From positions 48,982,593 through 49,046,592 of the forward strand of contig OZ024890.1 of assembly GCA_964017195.1 (NCBI GenBank): a DNA stretch of 64,000 nt, in the 5' to 3' direction. The notes under the pieces were generated by a model. That model was given only the letters and a program-made list of their open reading frames with translations, did no database searches and was not told the DNA's origin. Position 1 is the first letter of the stretch; every line of letters starts with the position of its first letter. This document shows positions 1 through 12,000 of this stretch, in pieces. The position numbers and the translations under genes are program-made. The stretch is from Siderastrea radians (taxonomy: Eukaryota > Cnidaria > Anthozoa > Scleractinia > Rhizangiidae).

Positions 1-848
1 CTATTTAAAGCAAAATCGTATTGACGTTTTATTATTTACTCCTTTTTATCGAACAAAAAATCCCATCTGCTTTATATTATGAAGAATATGAACATTGACT
101 AATCTGACGCACAAGCCAGAGAAGCTATTTGGGCAGGTGGATAAACCATAGATTGTGGCTTCCTTATTATTTATCACCTACGCTAATGTTGTCGTGTACT
201 TATAAGCGTTGGCATTTAGTCCAATGGGGAAAGTCAAGAAAAATAAATACGTACTGTGTAGTAATAGAGTCAAATATGTATCTCAACCAGCGATAACAAT
301 CAAAGTATCGCTTAATTGTTTATGTTTGTTGAACTACGCTGACCATTAGCAAAAATCTAAATCAAAATTTGTAAGTCATTATTACTGAGTCTGCCGTTCT
401 AATAATTTTGTTTTCAATTAAAGGATGAGAACTAGGACGCTGCCTTTTAAGAAGTGTATCGTGGAGAAGACTGGTTTGTGATAAATATTTACGGGGTACC
501 ATTGCTGTAATGGCTGAGCAATTGCAAAATGCAGAAAACGGTTCGCGTTCCAAACGTTTATTCTGACTCTCGTTAACAGCAGCATTTAGTTTACAACTAC
601 TTTAAATACGGAGTAAAAGGGCTTAAGTAAGCTGTGATAACTAACTTTCAAAAGACTTTTTCTGACAAAATCAAAGAATTGAATAGAGTAAGCAAAATCG
701 ACCAAAACGAATAAATTATTTAAAATTTGTATTATGCTCCTGTCTTGCGACAGATATTTAAAATAGATGCAGCGCTTAAAATTGTAATTAATCCTGAAAT
801 CAGATCTTTCCTCATGTCATAAACTATTTGTAGTTTACAACGAAAAGT
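1..848. other. No gene recognised
   Basis: AT-rich sequence with no convincing open frame or element boundary. A TTTATT at 556-561 reads AATAAA on the minus strand, about 290 bases past the stop of the neighbouring minus-strand gene, so part of this stretch may be its 3' untranslated region (inference). Confidence 0.4.
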
Positions 849-1799
849 CTATTGGGCAAGTCTAATTAAACTCAACAATGGACAGCAGCATACAGCTAAA
901 ATGCCTACCGCCCAGAACAGAGCTCCTATGATGAACAGCTTATCTACCAAGTCGGCAAGAAATCCAGGGGTGACACCTGGGAGGGTAAAATATCGATACT
1001 TTAGTATTGTCATTGCTGGTGTCATAATGACACTAGCATACAGGAATCCTGCAAACAGGGATGTTGTTGCACGAATTATAAAGACATCGCATTCGTCTAC
1101 GCGACTCCATCGAAAAAAGGACGAAATTGCTTTCCATAGCGTTGTTAAACATATTGCTAAGATAAGCAAAGTCAAGGCTCCAGAACTTGGGGCCAACAGC
1201 GTTTCAAGGTAATCCCCAGATTTGCACTCGGGGTCCACTGAGCACTGCCAACAGATGAGACCATTAGAGCCTCTTCTGAGAAGATAAAGTTCAATTGCTA
1301 TAGTAGAACAAGGAATGTCTTGCAAGAAGTTTGCAGCCAAGGTAAACACAATCTTGCCCTTGACCAAAATTTCCCAATTCTCTTGAAGAAAGTCAGCTTC
1401 CATAAGAGAAAATGTAATAGTGACAACCCACAGCAAAAAGTGGAGAGAGAAAATGATTGTGGCAACAACTGTAAAAGTCAAGTAGATATCTACTGTTGTT
1501 CCATACTGTTCAATCACTTCAATCGTCTTTTTTGGTTTAAATGTTGAGCTGGAACAAAATTCTAACGGAAGTCCAGTAAGATTTCTTCCTTCCGCTTTTT
1601 CAGTCGAGTTGTTTGACACGAGTAGAGATGCCAGTTCTTCGTAGGTAGCCAAAGACTTTGAAGATTCAAAGTAGACGCCATAGTTGCAATAAACGTCAAA
1701 ACCTTGTAAAAGGAGAAAAATGAAAAATTCCACTAGAATGCCCGAGTTGAATCCACCTGGAACGGCATTATGATTCTTTTTGACAACCTTTCGAGCCAT
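849..1799 (-). CDS. Six-pass membrane protein, family not recognised
   Basis: This is a 316-residue intronless frame starting MARKVVKKNH and ending with TAG. The role is unknown. Hydrophobic stretches near residues 20-38, 104-130, 147-168, 205-225, 240-262 and 285-312 suggest six membrane passes. The first loop (about 40-100) is long and hydrophilic and has N-x-S/T sequons (NNST, NLTG), consistent with an extracellular loop. A second loop near residue 180 holds the cysteine cluster CWQC...PEC, probably disulphide-bonded. The C-terminus is rich in cysteine (AVCCCPLL), a possible palmitoylation site. The N-terminus is basic and short, so it is probably cytosolic, with no cleavable signal. It is divergent from, and 1.2 kb away from, the giant coiled-coil gene, so the two may share a promoter region. 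I see no GPCR, channel or transporter signature. It could be a lineage-specific cnidarian protein. The frame is long, uninterrupted and membrane-like, so I believe it is real. Confidence 0.7.
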   Translation of the reverse strand: MARKVVKKNHNAVPGGFNSGILVEFFIFLLLQGFDVYCNYGVYFESSKSLATYEELASLLVSNNSTEKAEGRNLTGLPLEFCSSSTFKPKKTIEVIEQYGTTVDIYLTFTVVATIIFSLHFLLWVVTITFSLMEADFLQENWEILVKGKIVFTLAANFLQDIPCSTIAIELYLLRRGSNGLICWQCSVDPECKSGDYLETLLAPSSGALTLLILAICLTTLWKAISSFFRWSRVDECDVFIIRATTSLFAGFLYASVIMTPAMTILKYRYFTLPGVTPGFLADLVDKLFIIGALFWAVGILAVCCCPLLSLIRLAQ

Positions 1800-3000
1800 T
1801 GTGAGACGTCAAGTATATTGACCTGTTTGCTTAAATCGAAACTGATTTGCTGTGTTGAAAGTATTCCATTCAGGCAGGATATTAGATTTATAACCACCTC
1901 TCCAAAAATGGCAACGCTTCGTTTTGATGCGTTAAAAATTAATAAGCTTAGGACCCGTGCGCTTTTTCTTAGTTCGGTTGTTTTGTTACAGCAGATTAGT
2001 TGAGTAAATGTGGAGAAGCGTTGAGGAGCGTACAGGCTTAATTCCTGTGCAAACTCAACCTTGTTTGGGATTCCTACCTTGAAATGTGCTCATCAATGTA
2101 CAATGTTGCTGAAGTTGTGTAAGTTAGATTGTCATTCTGTCAGGTAGACGTTTATTGACAAATTTCATGTATCAGTTGGTAGAAAACGTTATATTGTAAG
2201 CTTTGTTGGTCTGGCTTGTGTACATCAGATTTTGATGCAAGTTAAATTTTCTCAGTTTTGATTGATACGTCTGAATGGTACAGCCTACGGATGGAATTAA
2301 AACGAGCTATCGAACCAGCAGTGAGTTCACAGACGTCTTGGCGTTCAAAGTAACGAGTCAACGCAGATATAAACTTAACGGTAAAGAAAATTTGTCGTTC
2401 GAAGTGAGACGAGATTAGGATTGATATCGTTCTTAAAGGATCCTTAACTTGTCAAAAACACTGAGCGATAATTACTTTGTAAAAAGTGCTCCACACGAGC
2501 TGTGATTGCGAGTAGCAAGATTCAATAACAATATATCGCCATGAGATTGTGTTATTATCTGTCTAAAAGCTGGTACCCGTTGGAATACAGGTACTTCGTT
2601 TTGCAGAGTCGTATAATGACAGGTTCGTGGCTAGCAGCCAGGTCTTCTCGACTTGAACAAAAAAATTGCAAAAACACCTCTCTTAATGAGTGATATCAAG
2701 CAAATACAAGACAAGTACAGTAACAGTTATCAATGTACCTGAAATCTGCGTTAAAGATAACTACTATGACTCCAAACAATGATAATGAGATGGACAATGA
2801 TGAACGATTCTATCTCAGTTCTATCTCTACACAACTGTCGAACTTCCGTAATTATCAAAAATAGTAATTATTCAGTTTATGTGAAAAAAACCCCTTTAGT
2901 TTAGGAAGCCGAGAAAGTCAAGAGTAAACGTATTTCATTTCACTTGTAATCACCACTACTGTGGTAAATAGTCATATTTACTTTTTTTGATCTTGAATTT
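1800..3000. other. Intergenic region between divergent genes
   Basis: No supported coding sequence. The right edge ends in a pyrimidine-rich tract and a good splice acceptor at 3002-3003, so this stretch should contain at least one intron and a non-coding first exon of the giant coiled-coil gene. I could not place that exon or a promoter. Confidence 0.4.
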
Positions 3001-3003
3001 CAG
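2980..3003 (+). other. Probable splice acceptor in the 5' leader of the giant coiled-coil gene
   Basis: A T-rich tract followed by TTTCAG lies 25 bases before the ATG at 3029. This suggests that the coding sequence sits in a single large exon preceded by a non-coding leader exon. It is inferred from the motif only. Confidence 0.5.
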
Positions 3004-3028
3004 GGTAGGACATCATCTCTAAAGTGCC

Positions 3029-6000
3029 ATGGCTGACGATAACTCAGATAACGCTTCCCAAAACTTCGCGCAAAATCTGCTTAAACAGATCGAAACTATA
3101 GCAGATAAAACGAAGAAAAAGAAAGAACATTTAGAGGAGGTTTCTGAAAGGTACCACAACGAAACAAGGCATCTACGAGGAATACTATCAAGACTTTGTG
3201 ACCTCGAAGCATCTTTTAATGAAGGAGAGAAAATAAAGGCTGAATTTGTAGAATACTGTGACTTGATTGACAGCAGACACCAAGACGTCACCGAAAAACT
3301 TGAGAAACTGGATACCATTTTATCTGAAATCAGGGCACAGGAGCGGAAAGCACCAAGATTTACTGAGCATGCTCAAGGTATGGACATCGAAACGCTTTCA
3401 ACAGGCAAAGGTCGCAAAGAATTCTTGGATTTGAAACAAGAAGTTGACGATTGGTTTGATGCTCTTCGCAAAAAGTTTAAAGAAGGAAAGAAGCGGAAGA
3501 TGTCTCTTATCTCCAAAGGAAATGTTGAAGACGTTACTCAGTCATTGAATGCTTGGAGGAAAGCTTCAGAGGTTGCAAAAGAATACAGTCGAAAGCTTGC
3601 AGTGGTGAAGAAAGAAAGCGAATCTAATGAACAGTCAATGAAAAGCGAAATACAAAGGATGGAGGCTGAGGTCGAAGCTCTCAGGGAAAGAAACAAGACA
3701 CTGGATGGCGAAATTTCACTTTTGCAGGATAAAATGTTGGAGGCCGAAAAAACCATTCTTCAAAACCAAACGAGTCATGATGAAATTGCAGAGGATCTGA
3801 GGGAGAAGATTGATTATCTACACAAGCAGCTAAATGAAGAAAAACGTGCAAACTTCGACATGGAAATGGAAGCTGATAGAATCAAAGGGAACGTTCAAGA
3901 TTTGGAGTCAAGGGAAGAGCTAAACCAGCAAAAGATTGAAATGCTTCAGGAGCGTAATAAGCTGTTGCAAGAAGACGTAGAATCCTTGAGAAAGCGGCTT
4001 TTCGAGGGAGAGAAAGAAAAAGACGATGCCGAGGCGCTTCTATTTGAAATACAAAAGGAATTAGACATTCTTGACGACGCAAAAGAAGGAGAGAATGCTG
4101 GGGAAGAAAACAAAGATGAATTCAAACGGGTTAATTACCTCGTGAAGACACTAAAGAAGAAGTTGGAAGAAAATCAGGGATACATAGAAAACTTAGAAAG
4201 CGAGATTAAAGGAGAAAAAGATCGCAACAGTGAAAAGGTTGACGAAATTGAGAAGCTCTTGCGAAGAATCGAGATCGAAGAAAGGGGTAAAGAGGAGCAG
4301 GGGCAGTTGATTGGCACCATCAGAAATTTGCTAGATGAGAACGAAAAGCTTGCAGCTGATCTTGAATCCCAAAACAAGACTTTGAATGAAGACATCGCAG
4401 AAGAAAGAGAAAGAGTGATGGAGTTACGAGGAAGAGTGGCAGAGCTACAGCAAACTCTCAGCGAAGAAAAGAGGGTCAACTTTGACATGGAAGTGGAGGT
4501 TTCAAAACTAAAGAACAAAGTAGAAGACGAAGAATCAAAGAACGAGCTTAGTTTAAAAAGGATCGAACTTCTCCAGCAAGAAATCAACACCTTGCTTGAT
4601 ACCATCAAGCAAAAAGTGGCAATGATTGAAGAATTACGTTCCCAAGTTTATGATTACGATGACCTCAAAGACAAGCTACGAGCTGAACGACAAAGAAACG
4701 AAGACAATTTGCAAAGTATCATGGAGCTACAAAACAGAACGGTTAGAAACGAGCATACACTGGAAGAAAAGGAAACCGAGATAAGACAAATAACATCAGA
4801 ACTAAAAAACACTAGAGAGAAATTAGAAAATGTGGAGAAAGAATTGGATTGGATAAAGGAGAATAATGATTTGTTATCAGGGATCCTTCAGGAGAAAGAC
4901 CGAAGCTTGCAGGAAAAAGAAGAGAGGCTTAAGCAAGCGCTGGTAAACCTCAACTCAGAGCGGTCAGTCCAAAATGAATATTCCATAAAATGTGAAATGC
5001 TGGAAAAGAAGATCTACCTGACGGAATCCGAGAACAAAGAAATAACAAAAGTTGCTGAACTAGCTGAAAATGAATTGCAAAAAGAGCGAGAAAAAAATGC
5101 CGGGAAAGATGACGAGTTACTACAGCTAAAAACGCAAATAGAAGAAGAACGCAAAAAGAACATTGAAAGTGAACGCATTATCCATGAACTTGAACAGCAG
5201 CTTTCAGACGCCGATGCTTTGAACCAGTATAACCAAGGTATAAAATCAAGCTCCATTGAAAACATTATGGAGGCAGAAAAGCAAAATGAGCAGCTTCTTA
5301 ATATTATTGAAGAACTAAAAGAGAATGTCAACGAAAAAGAACTTGGTATTGAAGAACTTGTCACAAAGTATGCTATTGAGGAACAGAAGCTGAGGGAGGA
5401 ATTATCACAGCTTAAAGGTCAGCTTGGTTTGTCTAAAATGGATAACCAGACAAAATCCGAGATCATTAAATATTTGAAAGACGAAATTGAAAGAATGCGT
5501 AACGTGATGAGGATCAAAGAATCTGTACTTGGAATTGAAGGAGAAAAGAGCAACTTCGATGAGAATATGGCCGAACATATCCAACAGCTAGAGCAAGGAC
5601 TTGAAGCAGTAAACACGCAATATTATGAGGAACAACCTGGAGAACGCGAACAGTTTGACCCTGATGGAGAACTGGAAGAAAGGGAATCGGAAGTTCAAGA
5701 ACTCTTGGAAATTCTGGAAAGCGAAAAGGAGAAAAATATAATGTACGAAGAGATGATACAACGCCTTGAAGAAATGGTGAAGCTAAAAGACGAGATAAAG
5801 GATGCCGACGATTCTGATGGGGGAAGAACAGAAGAAGCAAATGAGACAAGAAAAGAACTTTACGTCAAAAAAGAAGAATACAAAGACTGGAAGCGTAAAT
5901 ACATCGAAGATGAGGTCATCAGGCTGGAAGAGATGGTAGAGGATCTTCGCAGCCGACTAAGAGCTGAGCAAAGGCAGGTTAAAGATCGAGACCATCTCAT

Positions 6001-9000
6001 CTCCAAATTAAACGAAGCCAACAACAGAGATCTGGCAAGAAACGAAGAACTTACTGCACAGCTTCAAACTATGAAAGAGAAGGTCAAGCAGCAACTACAG
6101 CATTCTGAAGAGATGGCAAAGAAATTTGAAGATGGAAAAAAGCTCATCAGAGATCTGGAAGTTCAAGTGGATAAGGAAAGGCTTCGTGCTTCTACCATTG
6201 AAGCGGTGTTGGCGTCTGAGAAGGGAAGATCAACGGAAAAGAAAGAGGCTACAAAAGATCTGAAGCGAAGGGTGGAAGAGTACCAGAAAACTGTAAACGA
6301 CATCAAGGGAAAAGTAGATAAGATAAATCGACATTTGCATTGCATGTCACCTGGTTCGCACGATTCACCACGCATGGCCTTGCCTGATGTCTCCGTGAAA
6401 AGAATCAACGAGAGACTCGCCTCCCATAGCTCTTTTATCAGAGAGCTGAAAGCAAGTGTCAGCGCTGTGGAAGAAACGAGTAAAAATATTCGAGCTGATT
6501 TAAGGACACAGACAGAGAAGAATGGCAAACAAGACAAGACAATTGAAGATTTGATAGGACGGTCAGCAGAGTACGATAATCTTGTAGAAGACATGAAACA
6601 AGAACTTGGTGAAATAAGAAAGAGGTACCAGGAGTTGAGCGGCGAGCTTGCACCAGACGAAGAAGGTGATACATCTGATGGCAGACCAGAAAGTCCTACA
6701 AAGTTGGTACGAAGCATGCCGGAACATGAACTTAGCAAGCAGTTGTCCAAGTTTGAAGAACTCTTGGAAGCGATATTTTCTGAGGAAGCTCGGAGGATTG
6801 AAGAGCTGCAGGAAAAACTAGATGAAGTTTTCAAGAAAAACATCGAATTCTCGTCTATCCTGTACGAGATAAGAGACAACCTTGAAGAAGACAAGGTCAG
6901 GAGAGTACCTTGGGAGATTGAACGTGATGAACTGAAAGCAGCTGTTGCAAAGAGTGAAGTCAAAATTGATCATTTAGTCGTAAGTTTGGAAAAAGAGGAG
7001 ACGACGAAGGAACGGCTGCACGAAAAAATACGATTTCTCGAAGAGGAGCTCAAAGGGACGGAAAACTCTACAATAGCATTAAAGGCAGATATTCGTGAAG
7101 CAGAGGGAACAATTCGTAGGCTCGAAACAGAGCTGGCCGAAGAAAAGGAGCGGAATTCGGACTTACAGGAGCGAGTGATCAAAGAAATGGAAGACAACCT
7201 GCAAGATAGCAAAAAGAAGTTGGAAGAAATCAGAATTCAAGCAGATGAAGAGGTGCAAAAAACAGCCAATTTATCCGCAGTGGAGAAATCAGAGAACGAA
7301 AGGAGAGTTAAGGAGCTGGAGAATGAAATGGAGAAACAAAGCGATATCCTGGAGGATTTGAAGTCCTGCCTAGAAAAAGAACAGAATCACGTGTTTGAAT
7401 TAAGTGAACGCCTAGAGATTGAAAGGAACCACTCCGCTATGAAAGAAAACATAATCGAAGAAATTAAGGAGAAACTAAGACAAGAGACAGAACGAAGTGA
7501 CGAGTTGCGCAAGCTTATTGAAGAGGCGGAAGATAGAACACTTAGACTCAGCGAAGCTCTTACAAAAGAACAGGTGCGTGGAGTTGAGCGGGAGGAAGTT
7601 ATGAAACATCTACAGGACAAAATAAATGAGGAGCAAAGTAGACTAGGTGACACGAGAGATGCCCTGGAGGAGGAAGTTAAGTTAACCAAGCAGCTAAAAG
7701 AAAAGCTATCTTTCGAGCAGCTCTTGAAATCAGAATTCGAACGCAAGCTTGATAAAACCAAAGCAAACCTAGTTGAGGAGCGAAAGGCAAAGGAAAGCCT
7801 TGTGGAGGAGCTACATAGGGACAAGAGTACAAGATATGAGACGGAGGACAAGTTAAGAGAGCAAGAGGCTGATGTTAAACAGAAAGACAAAATCATGGAA
7901 GAACTCAAATCAGATTTGGAAACAGAACGAAAGTGCTATAAGATTTTGTCCGAACGACTGCAATCAGAACAAAATCGAATCGTTGAGTTAGAGATGAGGC
8001 TCAACGAGACAGAATTGATAATAAATAGTGATAAAGACATGCTGGATAGTCTGAGAGAAAACTGTCTGAAAGGAGAAGAAAAACAATTTGAAGTTTTGCG
8101 GAAGCTCGAGCAAGCTGAGAGACTCAACAGAGAGAAGGACGAAGAGATTAACTCGCTAATCAACGAGCTAGCAGCTGAAAAGATCCGTGTTGAAACGCTT
8201 GTAGCAAACCTGGAAAGTGAAAAGTTCTCAAAGTCACAAATGGAGAAGAGGATTAAAGATTTAGAAGAAAGTACAGCCAGGGACGAGCTTCTCTTTGAGG
8301 AACTTCGTGGTAAAATCGATGCCGAAGCCATGAAAAATCGTGAAATTGCGGAGCAGTGCGACCAAGAGAGATCAATAGGTCAAACGTTACAGGAGAAAGT
8401 CAGAGAACTGGAAAAACAAGTTGCACAGGACAGTGAGATATTTGAGGAGCTTAAACGGACTATTGAGATTGAGAGAGAACAAAATCGAAAATTGGATGAA
8501 TTGCTCCAGCAAGAGAGGAATGAAACTGTACGACGTGACAACGTTTTGACGGAGCTAGAGGGGCAACTTTACATCGAACGAATTGCAAAGGACGAAGTAA
8601 GGGCACAGTTGGAATCTGAAAGGAAAAGTAACCTCGATTTGCATGAGCAGTTAAGGATAAGTCGTGAGGAAGAGTTTGATAGAAAGGAAGTGGAAAGAAA
8701 ACTAGCAGAAGAAATGAAATTTGAAATTGAGGAGAAGATAGCCATTCAGGTGCAGAGAGCACAAGAACTTGAAGCCACGGTGGAAGCGGAAAGATTCAAA
8801 GTCATTGAGAAAGAAGCTGAGAAAAACGATTTGCAGAGGTCGATGGAACAAAAACATAAATGGCTAGAGCAAATGGCTGATGAACTTGCAAAAGACATGG
8901 AGGATAGTCAAAGTTCAACTGATGAAGAAAGGGAGTCACGTGATTACGACGGCATTACACGTCATTGGGGAAGCCGTGAAATCGAGGATCTTCCAGGAGA

Positions 9001-12000
9001 TAAATCTCTATATGACGACCTGTTTAGTAAAATATTAGCTGGGAGGAATGCTAAAAAGAATACCAAACTCAAGGCTAGGGAACGAAAAAGGCGACTTGCT
9101 GAGAAAGAAACCCTTTTGGAAGAAATTAACGAAAAATATGAAGAAGAAAAGAAACTGAAGGAAGAAAGGCTCGCTCAACTTAAGGAAACTGAAAACACAT
9201 TGAGGTTGTTTGATGATGAACGCGAAAGCCACCGCAGAGAATCTGCAAGGCTGCAAGAAGACTTGGAAAGCGAGAGAAATCGAAGGCATTATTTTGAAGT
9301 ATTGCTGGCTGAACAACAGAAGAGAAATCAGGATCAAGATGAACTTATGAAATCACTTGAGGATAAGGTCAACGAGGGTGTCAATCGCCTTTATGCAACT
9401 ACAGAGCATTGTGAAGAACAGATGAGAGAGAATCGTGCACGACAAGAAGAAAACATTAAATTACGAGACCTATGTGGAGTGCAACAAGACAAGATAGAAC
9501 AACTCGACAAGGAACTAGAAAGTATTAGGATTCTCTATCAAGAAAAAGAGATTTTTGCTAAAGAGACCATTGATCAGGTAACGGATTTAAAGAGACAGTT
9601 AGACGAAGCTGAGCGACATATTGTTTTCAAGGAGGAACTGCAGAAGAGGTTGACAGAACAAGAAGATGTCACTGATGGAAACTGTTCCACTGGAAAGGAA
9701 TCCAAAGAAGCTATCAGAGGATTAAGGGAGGAGATTGATAACGTAAAAAGGATTATCAACAATAAGTTAAGCGAACTTAGTAGCCTTCGTACACAATTAA
9801 GCAATAGAGGAGATACAAGTGAACGAGTATCGTTTGTGAAAATGCAAGAAAGGGCACAAAAAGCCGAAAAACAGCTGAAAAAGCTTCAGTCATCCTATCA
9901 ACTTCTTCTAACAGACGTCGAAATGAAGACGTTTCTTGTGGAGGAGGCTCACAACGAGGCTAACAAGCTAAGAAGTGAACTGGATGAAAAGAGCCGAATC
10001 ATTATGGAGTTCAAAAAGAAGGAAAAGGAAGCAAAACCAGTTGGAGTATACAGAGATGACAGCGAAATTCAGAAATTGAGATTTACCTTAGCGAAAAAGG
10101 AAAAACAGATTCAAGATCTCGATAAAGAATACAAAGCAAAGATTTCCAAAAAAGATGAAGAGCAACGGGATTTAGAGGTGTCAGTCCAGGTTATGAAATC
10201 TGTATATCAAGGACTGAAGGCAGAGAAGGAGAGAGAAGATGCAGCTAAGAATGCTGAAAAGGTGCGAAAGAGCAAAGAGGACATTAACACAGCGATAGAG
10301 ATGGTTGCTGATCTTCGACAGCAAATCGATTCCCTTCAAGAAGAAATCACTGGACAACAACAGATAGCGCAGAGTTTGAAAGAGGACGACAAACGAGCAA
10401 GATTTCCTAATGAAAATGAGAAGAATTACTTGAAGAGAAGAGGTAGCCTTCGTGGTGTACTGTCTCTGCAAATCGACGAGAAAGAGAAGAAAATGAAGCG
10501 TTTGAAGATGTTGCTGAATTCTATTGAAAACCGATACGGGAAGGAGATATCAGAAATTGGGGAAAGAAGCAGTAGGAGTCAGCCAACAGAAGATATGCCC
10601 GAGGAACCCATTTTGAGGAGTCAAGACGTCAACCTTGAAAAGCAATTGCCTTTGCCCGATTTACTTGGAACCACAGAGCAGTCTTCCTCCACTGGAGACA
10701 TAGAATCGAATCTAGAACATCCCTATGCAGACCAGGCCAATGAAACGTGTTATGACGCGAACTTACTACTCAAGAAGAATCTGGAAGGCAAGTCAAGTAA
10801 TTCACTGCTCAGCAAGAAAAAAATCTTTGTCTTTTTCCTTGTTGTTGCCGCCATTGGAGTCCTGGCGTTTGGTTTTGTGTCAAAAGCATCGGGAACCTTG
10901 TTTGCATCTGTTGCAACTACCCTTGCGTTGTTGCTAATCGCCTACTCCTTAAAGAGAAAAGAACCAAAGGTGATGCTATCTTGGAAGGAACGAGAAAAAG
11001 AGCTACTCGACAAAATAGAGGAAATGAAGGTTCGTCAAGAAGGAGACGTGAACTTAATTGATGAACTTAAAAAACAACTGGAAGAAGAAATAGCTGACAA
11101 AGAAGTCAAACGAGTGGAAATGGAAGAACTTTTGGCAAACAAAGACGCAGTGTCTAATTGTGAAAAGCAGAGATACGCGGAAGAGTTCGAGGCAAAGATG
11201 AAGCAGGAAATCGAAAAAGCGAAACTTTCTGAGACAGAAAAAAGAAAGAAGGGATTCGAAGAGTACAAAGTTTTACAGGCAAAAATAGATTACATGAAGC
11301 AGCTGCGGGAAAACGACCTGAAGGAGAGACAAGCCAAGATGACAGAGCTTGAGAAGCTGAATGTAATTTCTGAAGAGAAGCGAGAGCATGGTATAAAGGC
11401 TATTAACATTCCAGTGTCAGCTGTTCCTATTTGCGTTGCAATGTCAGTGCTACTGTGTCAGCTCTCGGATTATCATTTTGCGGTGCCCTATGTTCTGTTT
11501 GGTGTGTTGCTAACCTTTGCTGCTAATGCTTGGTACTCCAAAAAGAAAGTTGCCCAGATGTTAAGAGATGAGAGGCAAAACTTTGAAAATCAAAACGAAG
11601 AAATGGATGAGATGACCGATCTCTTGGACAGACAGTTTGACGTGATCAAGTCCCAGAAGTCTGCTATAGATATGCTGGTGAAAGAAATTGAAAAAGAAAA
11701 GCAAGAAAGAAAGGAAAAGCGTAACACATTAGCAAAGTTAATTTGGCAGCTGCAAGAGATGGAGGGAATGCAAAATATAATCTCTAAGCAGGTTCCTAAG
11801 CAAAAGGATAGAGGACAGCTTGAAGATGCAGTACGAACAAAAGCAGAAGAAATGGCTCTGGAAAGAGCGCGGTTTTACAACAGCATGATAAATACATTGA
11901 AAGAGATTAATGATGACGAGGAAGATGACGATGAGATGGCTGATGACTTGTGCGATGCCGTGCAAGAATTGGCAGATTACGCCGAAGATCAACTTGAAGA

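Noticed and set aside
3019..11268. Many open frames on the minus strand opposite the giant coiled-coil gene
   Set aside because: They are Ser/Leu/Phe-rich shadows expected opposite Glu/Lys-rich coding sequence. None has a domain and none is longer than the frame it opposes.
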